Origin: Sphagnum compactum
Taxonomy: Eukaryota > Bryophyta > Sphagnopsida > Sphagnales
Reading direction: 5' to 3'
Assembly: GCA_965153455.1 (NCBI GenBank)
Contig: OZ234495.1
Coordinates: 12,768,875 to 12,832,874, forward strand
DNA length: 64,000 nt
A model generated the notes under the pieces. That model did no database searches, was not told the origin of the DNA, and saw only the letters and a program-made list of their open reading frames with translations. Shown here in pieces: positions 11,741-24,152 of this stretch. The first letter of the stretch is position 1. Every line of letters starts with the position of its first letter. Made by a program: the position numbers and the translations under genes.

Positions 11741-14440
11741 CTTCTTATAATTGTGATTAAAATTAATCACGTTGACATGATAATTAAACAATAATAACTC
11801 ATGAATATAAATATATGCACATTATACATACACACATCAATGATTTTTTTTCTCAATTTTATGATGTTGCATCATTAATTAACATCCCAAAAAAGATTTA
11901 ACATTAAATGACAATAACACATGCATGATAATAAAAAAAGTTGTAGTCTTGTTGCTATTTGGTGACTTGTAATCCAAATAAGTCTTTTAAAATTTGCAAA
12001 CCCAATCCCAAACCCCTATTTTTAACAAAAATTTTCAAAAAATTCTAAATTGTTTTACCTTTGTATGGGTTGCAATCTTCAATTTGTTTTTGCAATTGGG
12101 AATTTTTTTGCATAAAGAACATTGACACATAAGGTTTTATTCAAATGGATCATGAATATGATGACTTGTTATAGTTTGGTTTGAAAATAATAATTTAATG
12201 CATTATGTCCAAGTTGTGAGTCCATTGACAAAAGATAATGTAATGACTGTCAAATTTGGCCAAACTATTTTATATGATCTATAACATAAAAAGAATGAAT
12301 TATGTTTGGGAATCCGTGAATCTAATTAAATATCAACACACTTACATGACACATGGATAGTCCAACACAAAATGTTCATTATTATTACAATCATAAAACA
12401 AGAAAATAAATTAAAAACATTACTCAAACCACATCATTTAACATTTTCAGCAACACAAACATGACATAGTGAAACCTTTCAATCATCAACATGATGATGA
12501 CTAATGTGCCAATAAATTCATTAAAAAAATAATTAACATTTTTTTGTTCAGTCCAAAATTGTACAATATTTAAAATTACTACAATTTTAATAAATAAATA
12601 AAAATGAAAAAGAGAATTTTTGTTGTCATGCTCAAGCATTCTAAGAAAATGCGATGAAAAAATAAGATGAAATTATCAAGAATTTCCAAACACTTAAACG
12701 TAAACATCATGGGTCTATTGAAATTGACTTTTGATTGATTTTTGAAAAAAAAGTAGGTTGTGACCAAATTTAAGGTGAACAAAATATTTTAAAAAAAAGA
12801 TGGAGTCTAATTCCACATATGATAAAATCTAATAATTAATTTTCGTACATTATGAAAAAAATAAAATATGAAAAAAAGTTACAATTATTGTTGATTTTTT
12901 TTTATATGGATCACAAAATTGGAAAAACATATATATTGATATGCAAAAGGAAACACACCAAACAATGAAATAATCCATCAATTAATTTTTATTTATTTAT
13001 AATTTTTCATTTAAAATAGTTCCAAATATCTTATTATGGTGACCACTTCAAAATTGGGTTGAAATTTTAAATCTTTCAGATCTAAAAAATTCAATTTTCT
13101 AAAAAAAATTATTTCATTGTATATTATGATAATGAAAAATGTTTAATTTTACACATCTTGTCACTCTTCATGAAATCTTATAATTTAACTCACACATTTT
13201 AAAATAATCAAAATGGTCTTTACAACAATTGACTTCTCTTAACCAAAACCAGAATGAGGTTGGGATGATAAACATTGATGTTTTTGCATAAGTTGCATTG
13301 AAGGGATTTGTTTTTCTTTTCTTTTTAACATCTCAATTCAATTCCAAATATTTATGATTCAAAATATTTTTTTTTAAGGTTATTTTCAAGTTGCATATTC
13401 ATCACAAACTTTCCAATATCATGAAATTTCAATAGAATTCATGCAAAATTCATTAAACAATATGTCCATGCAAAATTCATGAGATTTGAAATGTAAAAAT
13501 GATTCCAAAAAATTAAAAATATTTCTATACAAATGATATGAAGTTTTAAACTTATGATGTTTTGATGTGAAGTACATAATATTTACATTTTAATTAAATA
13601 TGTGTAATTATTGTGATGTAATTTTGCATAAAATTATGCAAGTTTTGTGTATTAAACATTAACATTCATGTTTTTTTTTTAAAAAAAATTTCATCTATTT
13701 GAATGTGTAAGATATTGAATATTTACAAATATCATTCATATTAACCATAACATGAAATTCATACAATTTTTGTACAAACCTTTGAAAACCAAATGTCACA
13801 AAAATTGTACAAACCTATGAAACTTAGTGAGTTTGTTATGTTGTTATGACATGTCAATCCAAATTTTAACTAATTTTTTAATTTCAACACATTTTTGAAA
13901 GCACTTGCATTATTAAAACAACTCCAATGGTGCTAAGTATGTGGCATAACAAAACGAAAATGGATGGAAAAAAATCAAAACATGTCACTTTGGTTCAACA
14001 AAATGATTTTGGCCCAACATTTTTTTCACAAAATATTGAACTTCATAAAAGGCATAGTAAAGCACAATGATATGATTTGACTAGTATGATGAATGTAATA
14101 AATAAGATATAACTATTGATCCCTATTTTGGATTGGCCAACCATAATGATTAGGTAAGGTGGTTTGGTATTAGTAGTCTCTCACCTATTTGTAATCCCAA
14201 TTTTAGTTTTATAGATTGGGTTAGAAATAAATAAAAATTTGGATGTGAGAATTTTGTCTATTAGGTCACATATTGAACATCATTTGAAGTTGTTCTTACA
14301 AGTCAAGGACTTTGGATACAATAATTCAAGAGTGTTTGATTCTTATACAACTAATAGATATTAAATTTTTTCATGAAAATCAAGCTTTGGGTATCCATTG
14401 TAAGTGCCACTTTGGCTGAACCATGTGAACACATTATGCA

Positions 14441-14520
14441 CTCAATTAAATTTGAACCCACAACCCCTTGTCAAAAAGCTATAAATCTAAACAATTGTAT
14501 GTAAGGAAAACATTGAATGA
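14441..14520 (-). repeat. Second decayed tRNA-like head, minus strand
   Basis: On the minus strand the sequence GGGTTCAAATTTAATTGAG (14441-14459) matches the B-box end of the 11.7-kb copy. The upstream part (TTTAGATTTATAGC) is a poor A box. It is supported mainly by the shared B-box block. Confidence 0.3.
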
Positions 14521-15179
14521 TATGATATTAAAAACTAGAAGGTGAGCAAGGTTTGATTAAATTTAGCTTCTTAACTAGAAGGATTTGGCGGAATCCTATT
14601 TATTTCCAAACATTAATGGTTGTTATTCCTCATACGATATATCAGTATTCATTATAAATTCAGCAAAGCTTGCCAATTAAGTATGTAGAGTCGATACCCA
14701 TGATGAGTAATCAATTTAGCACCAAAACTAATTGATGAAAAAGGAGAATAAGACCTAACAACAGTTAACGATTTGAACTTGACCAACAAATGAACACCTT
14801 ACACGGATTTTGGAAATGCATAGGTAAATTTATGGATGGATCTCATAAATAATGTTCACTTTTACAATGTGCATGTACATTAATACTTGATGAATTTCAA
14901 TCATGTAATCTATATAAACAACTAGATCTTGAATTACTTCATTGAATATCTTCTCACATATGGCTATTGATGAGAAATAAATCAAAGTACATTGCATTAT
15001 GTTGTATGAGTTGAAACCCTTCTGCACCCATTTATTTTTATTAAAAAAATTTGTTACAAAAATGATCCAACATGCTCATCCATAAACGGAATTACAAAAC
15101 TAACAATTTGCTTAAAAATCTCTTTACCTTTGCAAAGAGATCCTTCGGTTAAGATGGAACTAATTAGAGGGACTTAATT

Positions 15180-16956
15180 TTTGAAGTTGAATAATGTAGT
15201 GGGATAATATCAGCAGTAGCAGCTCCAACTGATCAAGGCCAACTTACATCCGTTGGTGTTCATCTACAGGATGTACAGAAAACAAAGCAAGTCTACATGG
15301 GTCTACACATGGATCTTGTAACGTGTTTGAACTTGCCTGGAGGAACATGCAAGGATGGGTGATATTGATCATAATGAGAAGTGTAATAATACTGTAGAAC
15401 ACTACTGTAGCACGTCTGAAAAGCTCTCAAGACTAAATGTTTTCATACAAAGTATGGATGTTTACATCAATCATATTTGAGGCTTTTTGCAAGTATCTAA
15501 ATTCTGCTCACCAATGTGTATGCTTCTTTCTTGATCCTCAACAAAGGTATGCATGGTTTGTACTCAGACACTTGTGCGCTGGAATATGTACATATTGTCC
15601 CTACAGGCCACAACAGTAAGCCCTCAAGTTTCCTTCAATACAAAACAATGAGTGAGTTACTCTATAACCATATAGGCATTTTTTTAATGGATTTTTTTAT
15701 TCATTAAGATTTTCAACCAGCATTACCATTGTATTTTCCACACTAATTTAGGCTATGAAATTTTTTATTTTAACCTAGGTAATGATTCTTAAACAGATTT
15801 GGAAATTGATGAGCAACAGCTCGCCTTCGATATTTCAGACCAATAGGCACCCACAATCATGGGGTCTGGTATTACCCTACCTTCTTATCAAATTCAATGG
15901 AAATTAATTTTAAAAATCAAATGAAGAGATTCTCAGAAGTACCATAGAATTTTTTATGAATTGCATAAAAATTTGTAATCCATACAGATGAATAATCTTC
16001 TAATTTTCTAATTGGACTAATGAAAATGTGAAAATTGGTCTATTGCCTAAATACATTTTACAGAAAATGTTTGAGTCATCCATCAACTTCAAAATACAAG
16101 TTACTGAATCTCTCGCAATCTTGCACATGCATAGAGCATCATGGCTATGGCCCACATTTTGGAAGAAGAGAAAAGAACTTTTGTAACTAAGAAATAATGG
16201 AGATGCAATTAAAGGTAATCCAAATTTAAAGTTATAGCCCCACTTTGGATAATCTCAAAATCTTATAAAATAGGTATAATGATGGAAAAGTAATGGACAA
16301 GACATAATTAGAAAACAAAAGTTTAAATATTTGAGAACCCCAATGTGCAAAACTTTCAAAACTGTAATTTCAAGTGTTGAAATGCTTTCATGGCTTAAAA
16401 CTAATTGATTTTGACACATGACCGTCAAAACTAACCATTCCATGCGGTAGTGTAGGAAAACATGTGCTGTCACCATAGTTAGGGAAAAAATTCTTGATAG
16501 CCAATGAAACTAGATGGTAGGCACCCAAGAGGTCTTCTTCTCCTTTGGGGAAGGATAGTGGGTGATTTTTGTAGATTTTGTTTTGGGGGCAAGGGAAAAA
16601 GGTAGAACTAGGGAATCGGTGGACACCTAGATGCTAATTCTTTGAAATAATGATAGTTCACATAGTTAGAATTACAAAAGAATTACAATTTCATTGTGGG
16701 ACTAAATTAGAAGGTGGTGACACAACCTTGACCTTCTTTCTGTCTTCCTCTTACTTTGTGATGTAACGTGCACTCAATATCATCACATTTTATCCCATAA
16801 GCTTTGCCTAAAGTGGAGACATCACAAGTTATGAAGTTGAACAATAACGACGGTTTATGACGAATCTATTTAAGGGATGTACAATATTTCGATAAGTTGT
16901 AGCAATGGGCCAATTAAAATGTCTCTTTACTTTATTTACATTTTTTTGAGAGATAT
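15180..16956. other. Mixed-composition stretch without a supported gene
   Basis: Short open segments exist (for example 15516-15615 on the plus strand, reading YASFLILNKGMHGLYSDT). None has a recognisable domain or a consistent set of splice borders. The segment 15180-15620 is less AT-rich than its surroundings and might be a remnant of an exon or a noncoding transcript. Confidence 0.35.
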
Positions 16957-17913
16957 CCCACAACTGATTAATGTAGTACATTTGTAGGCTCATTGGTAAT
17001 TAAATTATTTTTGGAATTTTCAAGTTTTTTATAAATGTTTTTGAAATCCCCAAATTTAAAGAAATTATAAGAGAGAGAAAAAAATTGAATTGGTGGACAC
17101 TCAAAAACTTCTTGCCTCATGCTAGTCCACCATTGCAAAACGAGCATTCAATAATTGACAACATTTCCTTATTCTATAATTTTGTGAAACATTACCTCTC
17201 CTTATTTTTGCAAAAAGAAGCAATTTTTTTTTGGTAAAAGGTCTGATTATGTTAAAGGTTCAAAGTATAGAAAACTTGCCGAAGACATTACCTATGTTTA
17301 TTGAAAAAAATTTATTTAAATTTTTTACTATTGAAATGGACTTTGAAAAATAAAATAATTATTCAGCACCCCAAGTGTCAAACCTGAAAAAGTACTACGA
17401 AAATTGAATTAACAATATTGTAGTGCCTAGCTTGGTTAGATATCAATTAATTATTTGTTGAAATTGTCAAATTTCTTGACAAATATTGTGGCCAAAATAG
17501 TTATCCAAGTGTAAATAATTATAACGGTAGATTTTTGTAAAGTCTTTGCTTACTAATCCTGTGTTGGAAGGTAAGTGCAGAGTTCTCTAGAAACCAAATT
17601 TTGCACACAGAGTCTATTATTAGAAGAGCATTACTATTTGAAATGAAGCAGACCAGATCATGCTGCGGAAAAGGGTCATGTAGTAGTCCTTGTACAAACC
17701 TTCTTTATCTTTTTTTTAAAAAAAATTTAGTGGAAAAGAAGAGGGATTGCCCATTTTCCAAGCTAGATGTACATCTTATCTCTACTAGCACAGAACATGG
17801 CCCCAAGACATCAGCAGCAAAGTCAGGTGCCTAAAATCATGGTCACCTAAACAGATTTAAAAGGTAAATTAACTCACTAATATATAGTCCCGGCCATAAG
17901 TAAGCATTTGATC
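16957..17913. repeat. Tandem duplication, copy 1 (957 bp)
   Basis: This unit is repeated directly after itself at 17914-18870 with few differences. Landmarks such as GTAGTACATTTGTAGGCTC and GCCATAAGTAAGCATTTGAT recur about 956-957 bp apart. Small indels separate the copies, for example AATAATTGAC versus AATTGAC near 17150/18110 and different poly-T/A lengths. The copy holds a 35-codon open segment at about 17730-17831 (VEKKRDCPFSKLDVHLI). Near 17040-17350 is an ORF-like stretch that is frameshifted in this copy. Confidence 0.9.
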
Positions 17914-18870
17914 CGACAATTGATTACTGTAGTACATTTGTAGGCTCATTGGTAATTAAATTATTTTTGGAATTTTCAAGTTTTTATAAATTTTTTTTTG
18001 AAATCCCCAAATTTTAAAGAAATTATAAGTGAGAGAAAAAAAATTAATTGGTGGACACTCAAAAACTTCTTGCCTCATGCTAGTCCACCATTGCAAAACG
18101 AACATTCAATTGACAACATTTCCTTATTCTATAATTTTGTGAAACATTACCTCTCCTTATTTTTGCAAAAAGAAGCAATTTTTGTTTTGGTAAAAGGTCT
18201 GATTATGTTAAAGGTTCAAAGTATAGAAAACTTGCTGAAGACATTACCTATGTTTATTGAAAAAAATTTATTTAAATTTTTTACTATTGAAATGGACTTT
18301 GAAAAATAAAATTATTATTCAGCATCCCAAGTGTTGAACCTGAAAAAGTACTACGGAAATTGAATTAACAATATTGTAGTGCCTAGCTTGGTTAGATATC
18401 AATTAATTATTTGTTGAAATTGTCAAATTTCTTGACAAATATTGTGGCCAAAATAGTTATCCAAGTGTAAATAATTATAACGGTAGATTTTTGTAAAGTC
18501 TTTACTTACTAATCCTGTGTTGGAAGGTAAGTGCGGAGTTCTCTAGAAACCAAATTTTGCACACAGAGTCTATTATTAGAAGAGCATTACTATTTGAAAT
18601 GAAGCAGACCAGATCATGCTGCGGAAGAGGGTTATGTAGTAGTCCTTGTACAAACCTTCTTTATTCTTTTTTTTTTTTTTAATTTAGTGGAAAAGAAGAG
18701 GGATTGCCCATTTTCCAAGCTAGATGTACATCTTATCTCTACTAGCACAGAACATGGCCCCAAGACATCAGCAGCAAAATCAGGTGCCTGAAATCATGGG
18801 CACCTAAACAGATTTAAAAGGTAAATTAACTCACTAATATACAGTCCTGGCCATAAGTAAGCATTTGATC
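17914..18870. repeat. Tandem duplication, copy 2 (957 bp)
   Basis: The second copy of the unit at 16957-17913. Here the first ORF-like stretch stays open for 103 codons (17998-18309, containing NFLPHASPPLQNEHSIDN); I do not recognise it. The copy ends at GCATTTGATC (18870), just before the coding-like segments that start near 18875. Low divergence implies a recent duplication. Confidence 0.9.
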
Positions 18871-18874
18871 TCTT

Positions 18875-19160
18875 CCAGGTTCTTCCCACTCAAGTGCTTC
18901 TACACACACCTGCAAGATAGTCAAGGCCCCCAAAGAGCAAGAGATCAGAAAGAGAGGAGAGGAGACCTGAAGAAAAGATGCTTCAGCTTCAACATAAGCC
19001 AGATTTCTCTAACTAGGTTATCTCTAATGCTGATTCTACTCTACATACCTCCACATCAATGGAGCAAATTGACCAACTGCAGGACACACCAGCAGCTGTG
19101 TATGATCACACTAGTTCTCTGGAAGAGGAAAGCCATGAATTTCATGCTCTTCTTCTTCTG
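18875..19160 (+). other. Coding-like segment, unknown
   Basis: After a pyrimidine tract and AG at about 18877 the plus strand reads GSSHSSASTHTCKIVKAPKE before meeting a stop. Further on (about 19025-19170) another frame reads SNADSTLHTSTSMEQIDQLQ and an acidic tail ending at TAG. Amino-acid use resembles the open segments at 19.6-21.3 kb, so these may be exons or decayed exons of one locus. No domain is recognised. Confidence 0.3.
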
Positions 19161-19595
19161 AAGCTAGAATTGGACTAGGAACATACAGATAACACATATA
19201 TGTAGCAGAAATACTCTATAAACCTCACATTTGACTTTTAGTCTAAGTGTCTAATAATTCTAGACAAGATGCTCACAACAACAATGAATATTAAGGCCAG
19301 TTTTCTATACATGGATAATTCTATAACACGAAAACAGGACTTGCAATGCCCTCAGATAAAAAGAAAAAGTTTGTGACATACTAAAGAGTTCAAAGGATCA
19401 CAAGATGCAGCTTCAAAATGCAAGGAATTTAGTGGCAATTATCTTTTTATCTTCAGAAGGATAAAACTTTGTGTAAACTGTTTTTCAGGATGTGATATCT
19501 AAGGTTCATATCATGAGGGATCCCAGTGACCCACAGTGGGGATTTGCAGACCTACAACTGCATTTCATTGAGCTGAGAAAAAACCACAAACCTGA

Positions 19596-19967
19596 CCCAC
19601 GGCTACTTGGTTTGGACATCAGAGACAACTGGGAATTACTCAGAATCAGGGCAATCACATTGCTCCAAATTCACTTGGCAGTGTCTGTCTCCCTTGGAAG
19701 GAAGATCAACTCCCTCCTCAGAAGTTAGAGGATGTAATGGACACATTGTTCAATGCTTTGCCTGACAATGTGCAAGACAGAAAAGATGGACTAGTATGTT
19801 TGCCTTGGAAGGAAGACAATCTTACCTCTCACAGCAAGATTGAAGATGTCATCAGCATATTGTTTGAGACTTTGCCCAGCAATGTGCCAGGTCAAGTGGA
19901 AAACCTCAACTGCCAACATGGTGAGTTAACAGTGACAAGTCCATGCAAGCTCTCCAAGAAGATGAAG
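19596..19967 (+). CDS. Putative exon with duplicated VCLPWKED modules
   Basis: An open plus-strand segment that runs into a donor-like ATGAAG|GTATGG at 19967. It contains two copies of one module: VCLPWKED followed by KLEDVMDTLFNALPDNVQ, then VCLPWKED followed by KIEDVISILFETLPSNVP. The conserved pattern is PWKED-x(6-8)-K(L/I)EDV(M/I)xxLFxxLPxNV. Repeats conserved at the protein level in one frame argue for past or present coding. The frame is closed just upstream by a TGA at 19593, so an intron or a frameshift must lie there. I do not recognise the family. Confidence 0.4.
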
Positions 19968-20408
19968 GTATGGACATTCCCTTTCTAGTTCTAAATTGAA
20001 TCATGTGAGTAACCTACACAACATATGTTGATGCAATTCTCTCAGTCCAGAATGACAGGAACGTACCTTGTCCATGTATCAAATAAGATTAGCTGATTGA
20101 TTTAGTTGTCCAAACCAGGACTGGAAGACAATTGTTGGTGCCTGCAATGTATCACCAGATATCTCTCTGCATTTCCTAAGTCAAATGCATTCACAGCAGG
20201 CATTGTAAGCTAGGCAATGTTGATAAAACAAGGACAATCCAATATGTTAGGAACCTAGCCTGGCAATATACCCTACCAAAACTCATCAAATTGGTTTTCT
20301 CAAACAGAATCCAAGGATGCTTGTTGGTGCACACAATGCATCGCTAATGATCTCAGTGCATTATCAAAGTCACATGCCGTCAGTGCAGATCCTCAGTATG
20401 GGTATCTT

Positions 20409-20990
20409 ATGTCAGACCAGGATCTCCGAGATCAGCCAGCACATCTCCAAAAAGTTCCCAGTTTCAGATGTGAAGGAGAAGTGCTGGGTCATGAAGTCAC
20501 ATTTGAAGCAGAAGACAAGATCGTGGAGTTTAACATGTTCATGGAACTAGAGGACTCCTTCAAAAACCAATTGTCTGAAGTTGTTACTGCACTACCACAA
20601 GGTCAAGAAGTCGAGGTGCACGACACATGCTGGGATCACCAGGACTACTTCCTTGAAAATGATTCCAAGGGGAAAGGAGGATTTGAAAAGCTCAGTATTT
20701 GTGTGGGAGAAGAAGAGTTGGGTCATGAGCTTACCTTTGAAACAGAAGATGACAGCATGAAGTTGAACATGCTCTGCGATCTAGAGGACTCTGAAAACTG
20801 GGTATCTGAAGTGGATTGTACACTACCACAAGTCAACGAACTCAAGACACATGACACATACAGGAATCACATGCTTGACAGTGGCTCCAAACTGAAAGGA
20901 CACAACACCTGTGTGGGTCAGGGTAAGGCCCCTTTGTTCATCAATTGGGTTCCCAATGGCAAACAAAGGAAAAAAAGATTCTGTGAATGA
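20409..20990 (+). CDS. Putative acidic repeat protein, 193 codons open
   Basis: This is one of the longest ORFs in the window, starting at ATG 20409. It carries two diverged copies of a ~70-residue module. The first starts at GEVLGHEVTFEAED and includes NMFMELEDS, SEVVTALPQ and VHDTCWDH. The second starts at EEELGHELTFETED and includes NMLCDLEDS, SEVDCTLPQ and THDTYRNH. The product is acidic with scattered Cys and His, has no membrane segment and matches no family I know. Near 20925 a GG|GTAAGG donor-like site and a frame change lead to the overlapping ORF at 20966-21282, so the real 3' border may be spliced. It could be an exon of a larger gene with the 19.6-kb segment. A decaying gene is also possible. 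Confidence 0.45.
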   Translation: MSDQDLRDQPAHLQKVPSFRCEGEVLGHEVTFEAEDKIVEFNMFMELEDSFKNQLSEVVTALPQGQEVEVHDTCWDHQDYFLENDSKGKGGFEKLSICVGEEELGHELTFETEDDSMKLNMLCDLEDSENWVSEVDCTLPQVNELKTHDTYRNHMLDSGSKLKGHNTCVGQGKAPLFINWVPNGKQRKKRFCE

Positions 20991-21282
20991 GTTCAATACA
21001 TGTTCTGATCACCCTGAGTTGCTCAACATTGCAAACTCTTCCTTCACAGCAAAAGAGTTGGTTGAAATGGAGTCCTGTGCATTTAACACTGAGCTGCATA
21101 TTGCAGCTCCAACCTCCAGTTCCAGAGGAAAAAAGGAACACCCGTGCTCACAAAAAGGTCACTGGTTTGACACGTCTATCCCTGGAGAAAGGAAACGTCA
21201 TCAGAAGTGTGAATCAGCTCACAAAAGTAAGAGAATGGTGAAGTATGAAAAAGATAGAGGATATTGCACAGGAGTCAGGTAA
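20966..21282 (+). CDS. Putative basic C-terminal coding segment
   Basis: An open frame, shifted +1 relative to the ORF ending at 20990, reading KKDSVNEFNTCSDHPELL, then FTAKELVEMESCAFNTELH, then a Lys/Arg/His-rich end with ERKRHQKCE and KSKRMVKYEKDRGY, closing at TAG 21280-21282. Such a basic tail after an acidic repeat region would suit a nuclear protein. The join to the preceding frame could be a very short intron (donor near 20926, AG near 20968) or a frameshift. No domain is recognised. Confidence 0.35.
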
Positions 21283-22160
21283 CAAGCCAAACCCTGGAAA
21301 CTAAATACAATCAGTAGGAAGCTTTTGAGCCACAGCCACCATAGCTCAGCATGACCTGATACCTCTATTCAATGGTCCCTGAGCATGTAATGGCCAGAAA
21401 AAATTCTGTTACATGAAGTCCAGACATGAGCTAAGCCCTTTGTGATGACAGGAGTAGACGTAATGGTGCAAGTTTCCATACATCTCTGTACTGGCGGGAT
21501 GCAAAGCACGTACATTCGGATAACAAGAGACCTCGCTATGGAGCCATTGGTACACTACAGTTCTACCCAGACTTATTGCAGTTCTTTGACAATTGCTATT
21601 CAACAGTAGCTTTGAGCACAATTGACTAGACCCTTCAATTAAGATCTTTGAGGTGTTTATATTCAATCCAAAAACAGCAAGCTCATACAACGATGGTTTG
21701 TGATAAGCTTGAAGGCCTACATCACCTGCTGATGATTGGAGGACAATTAGTTTTACTTCAGCAGAAGGCAACTCAAATAACTACTGTTCTTCTTGTTGAT
21801 TTGGATGTGATCTGCCCAACCCTTGGATGCTGTTCAATCAAATGTGATGAGATCAACAGTCAATTGTGGTAAGCCACATCCTCATTAACAAGGCTAGAAT
21901 TCAGCTGCAATTTGATTTGTAGGAAAATGGGCAATCTTCAACAGCAAAAAAGACTCTATAAATTGCCTAAAGCAGTCATTTGACCCTAAAATACCTGCAC
22001 AAAGATCATGGCCAAATTTACAAATGACACAGAAACATGATCAAGTAAGCTGTTGAAGATCACATGGCTTACAAGTTTGTTCTCATCTAGGATGGAATCC
22101 TATGTATGGGCACCAACTGAAGCTGAGTAGATACTCACTTGCAAACATTTTGCTGCAGGC

Positions 22161-22411
22161 ACATATATTCTTGAGAGTGTTGCAGCTCGGGTGTATAACT
22201 GCATGTCCCTCAAGCTGCATCCTGAAAAACCCCCACTTCACTTTCCAGTAAGTCCAACTGCAAACCTTTTACACTCCCACTGCACAACAATTGAACGTAT
22301 GTATACTGATAGTGGTTGCATGCATGGAATGTGGCAGGATGCAGACTACAGCACTGACATCCAGGAAGCAATGAACATGACCATTCCACAGTATGCCTTG
22401 TTCTTGAAAAG
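22161..22411 (+). CDS. Putative exon, unknown
   Basis: Starts after TTTGCTGCAG (22160) and reads TYILESVAARVYNCMSLKLH, then HPEKPPLHFP. It may end at the donor CCA|GTAAGT near 22249, or continue open to AAAAG|GTAACT at 22411. Good splice signals on both sides are the main support. It could be part of the same plus-strand locus as the segments at 19.6-21.3 kb. No family is recognised. Confidence 0.3.
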
Positions 22412-23921
22412 GTAACTATTGCAAACTTTACAGTCATATATTTCCTTGAGACATTGCAATATGCATGTCCAATGCAATATAAGTATAACCAAGCCTAGAC
22501 TAAGGCTAACACTGCTACTCTTAAGTCCATGGTTCCTGCATCACATTATCAATGATGCTCTAACCCTCCCTAGGTCATGTACTACATGCCAAGCTGTCAA
22601 TTGGAGGAGCAGAATTCAAAGGGCATCTAGTAGCCATTCCTAATTGATGTAAACCTGTGGTTTGGTGAGCAGGAAGTATGCGTCTCTAAGCCATGGCAGA
22701 AGGAATAAACAATGTGTCGCTCCATCCACTCTGTCCACTCTTTCAAGTGAGCAGGTTGGTGAGTAAAGCTTGTGGCACATTTCTGGTGACAGTGATATCA
22801 AGGAGTTGGCTGCTTGCCTTTACATGTCACATGACTGAGACATGTGAACCTCTTTGACTTAATAGCTTGGAAGTAGAATAAACGTGCAAAATTTGTGAAG
22901 ATGATGATCTAAGTGTGAAGGTTTTGTGACTAAACCATGCCGTGTCACTCTTTTAGTTGGTTTTGCTGAAAAATAAGCTCTGTCAAGCATCAAGCAGCAA
23001 ATGTCTTCTTCTTATCAAGAAAGCACACTGTCTCTCTTATACATACTGTCAGACACCGCATCATGCTTTTCTTTTCTTCCAAATAGTCACGGCTTGAACT
23101 CTGTGAGATACTGGTTAGGTAGGTGGGACTTACCGGAAGCCTTCATCTGACGTTAGCAACACTCCGAAATGCCTTTCTGGACTGGTTACCATGGACCTCC
23201 TTACCATGCCGGAGACTATCTTGCAAGAAAATCACGGCAAGAACGCTTAGCCGTTGAACGGAACTAACATAGACCGCAAAAAGGCACCCAGCAAGAACAG
23301 ATAGCGACCTAAAATGCAGAAGGAGATGCACTTGAATTGCTGGTGTATAGATGACACATTCTCATGAGCTTCATGACTCCCCTCTCAATCACTCCCAGAC
23401 GCAACCTCTTTGCTATTGACCGAAACTTGCTTCCGTCAGCGTCACAAAACTTCAAGAACGCTTGAAATTCAAAGTTGTACTGAGAAAAAAGTCAAAAGAG
23501 ATACCTAGCGCAGCCAAACCAGAGAAAGATCAAGGATCTTATAGCCGGGTTCCACTCTTGGAACCACCTATTTATGTCTGACGCTGCCAAGGCTTGCTCA
23601 AGAAGCGCCAAAAAGCGTACTCCGTGGAGGAGCTACGACGCACAAAAACAGTGCGGCCGACGCGATTCCGAACCAAAACTCACGAAATTTACTTCAAATC
23701 ATAGCTCTTCTTCTTGTCTACCGGCATCTTCACCGAAAATACAAGATATATTGCAGCAAAACACGATGCAAAACAGCATGAAAGACGATCGAGTACCTAC
23801 AAAATGCAACTCCTGTGTGCTAGGCTCAATTCGGAGAGTTCCAGCGACGACGGCACACGGTCGAATTCCCTCGTGGATGAAAACGAACACAATCGTGATC
23901 CATTCGGAAAACGATGAAAAA
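22412..23921. other. Stretch without a recognised gene
   Basis: The segment 23140-23930 is GC-richer and contains ORFs on both strands (plus 23574-23927, 117 codons, Ser/Lys-rich; minus 23143-23331). On the minus strand a strong donor-like GTAAGTCCC begins at about 23133. It could be a promoter and first exon of a minus-strand transcript. None of the ORFs has a recognisable domain. Confidence 0.3.
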
Positions 23922-24152
23922 GGATAGATGAATGATAAGTGGTCAGGAAACAGTTTTCCGTTGATTTCTAGTTCCCTAGCTAACCATGGTGGTTAGCTCA
24001 GTTGCTTTTTATTTCTACCTAACTACTAACAACCCACACAAGCAGGTTGTTAGTTAGTAGGTAGGTAGATAAAACAGTCCTTACCTATCTGCAAACCATC
24101 TACTTACATAGTAGTTACCTATTTTCCTACCTATCTACCTATATATGAGACC
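23922..24152 (-). mobile_element. MITE family A, copy 1 (truncated)
   Basis: Matches the interior of the full copy at 61172-61583: ATGAATGATAAGTGG, the palindrome CTAACCATGGTGGTTAG, the CTAC/GTAG tetranucleotide runs and TATATGAGACCT. Both terminal repeats are missing, and a (TG)n run follows at 24150. Confidence 0.75.

Larger units (their letters stand above)
10982..15179. other. AT-rich gene-free stretch
   Basis: About 4 kb of strongly AT-rich sequence with homopolymer runs. No ORF of meaningful length or known domain appears on either strand. It probably contains the rest of the CACTA element and older repeats. Two tRNA-like heads (listed separately) are the only landmarks I can support. 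Confidence 0.45.

Noticed and set aside
21409-21771. 120-codon minus-strand ORF
   Set aside because: Long for chance but no domain, no splice context, and opposite in strand to the better supported segments around it.
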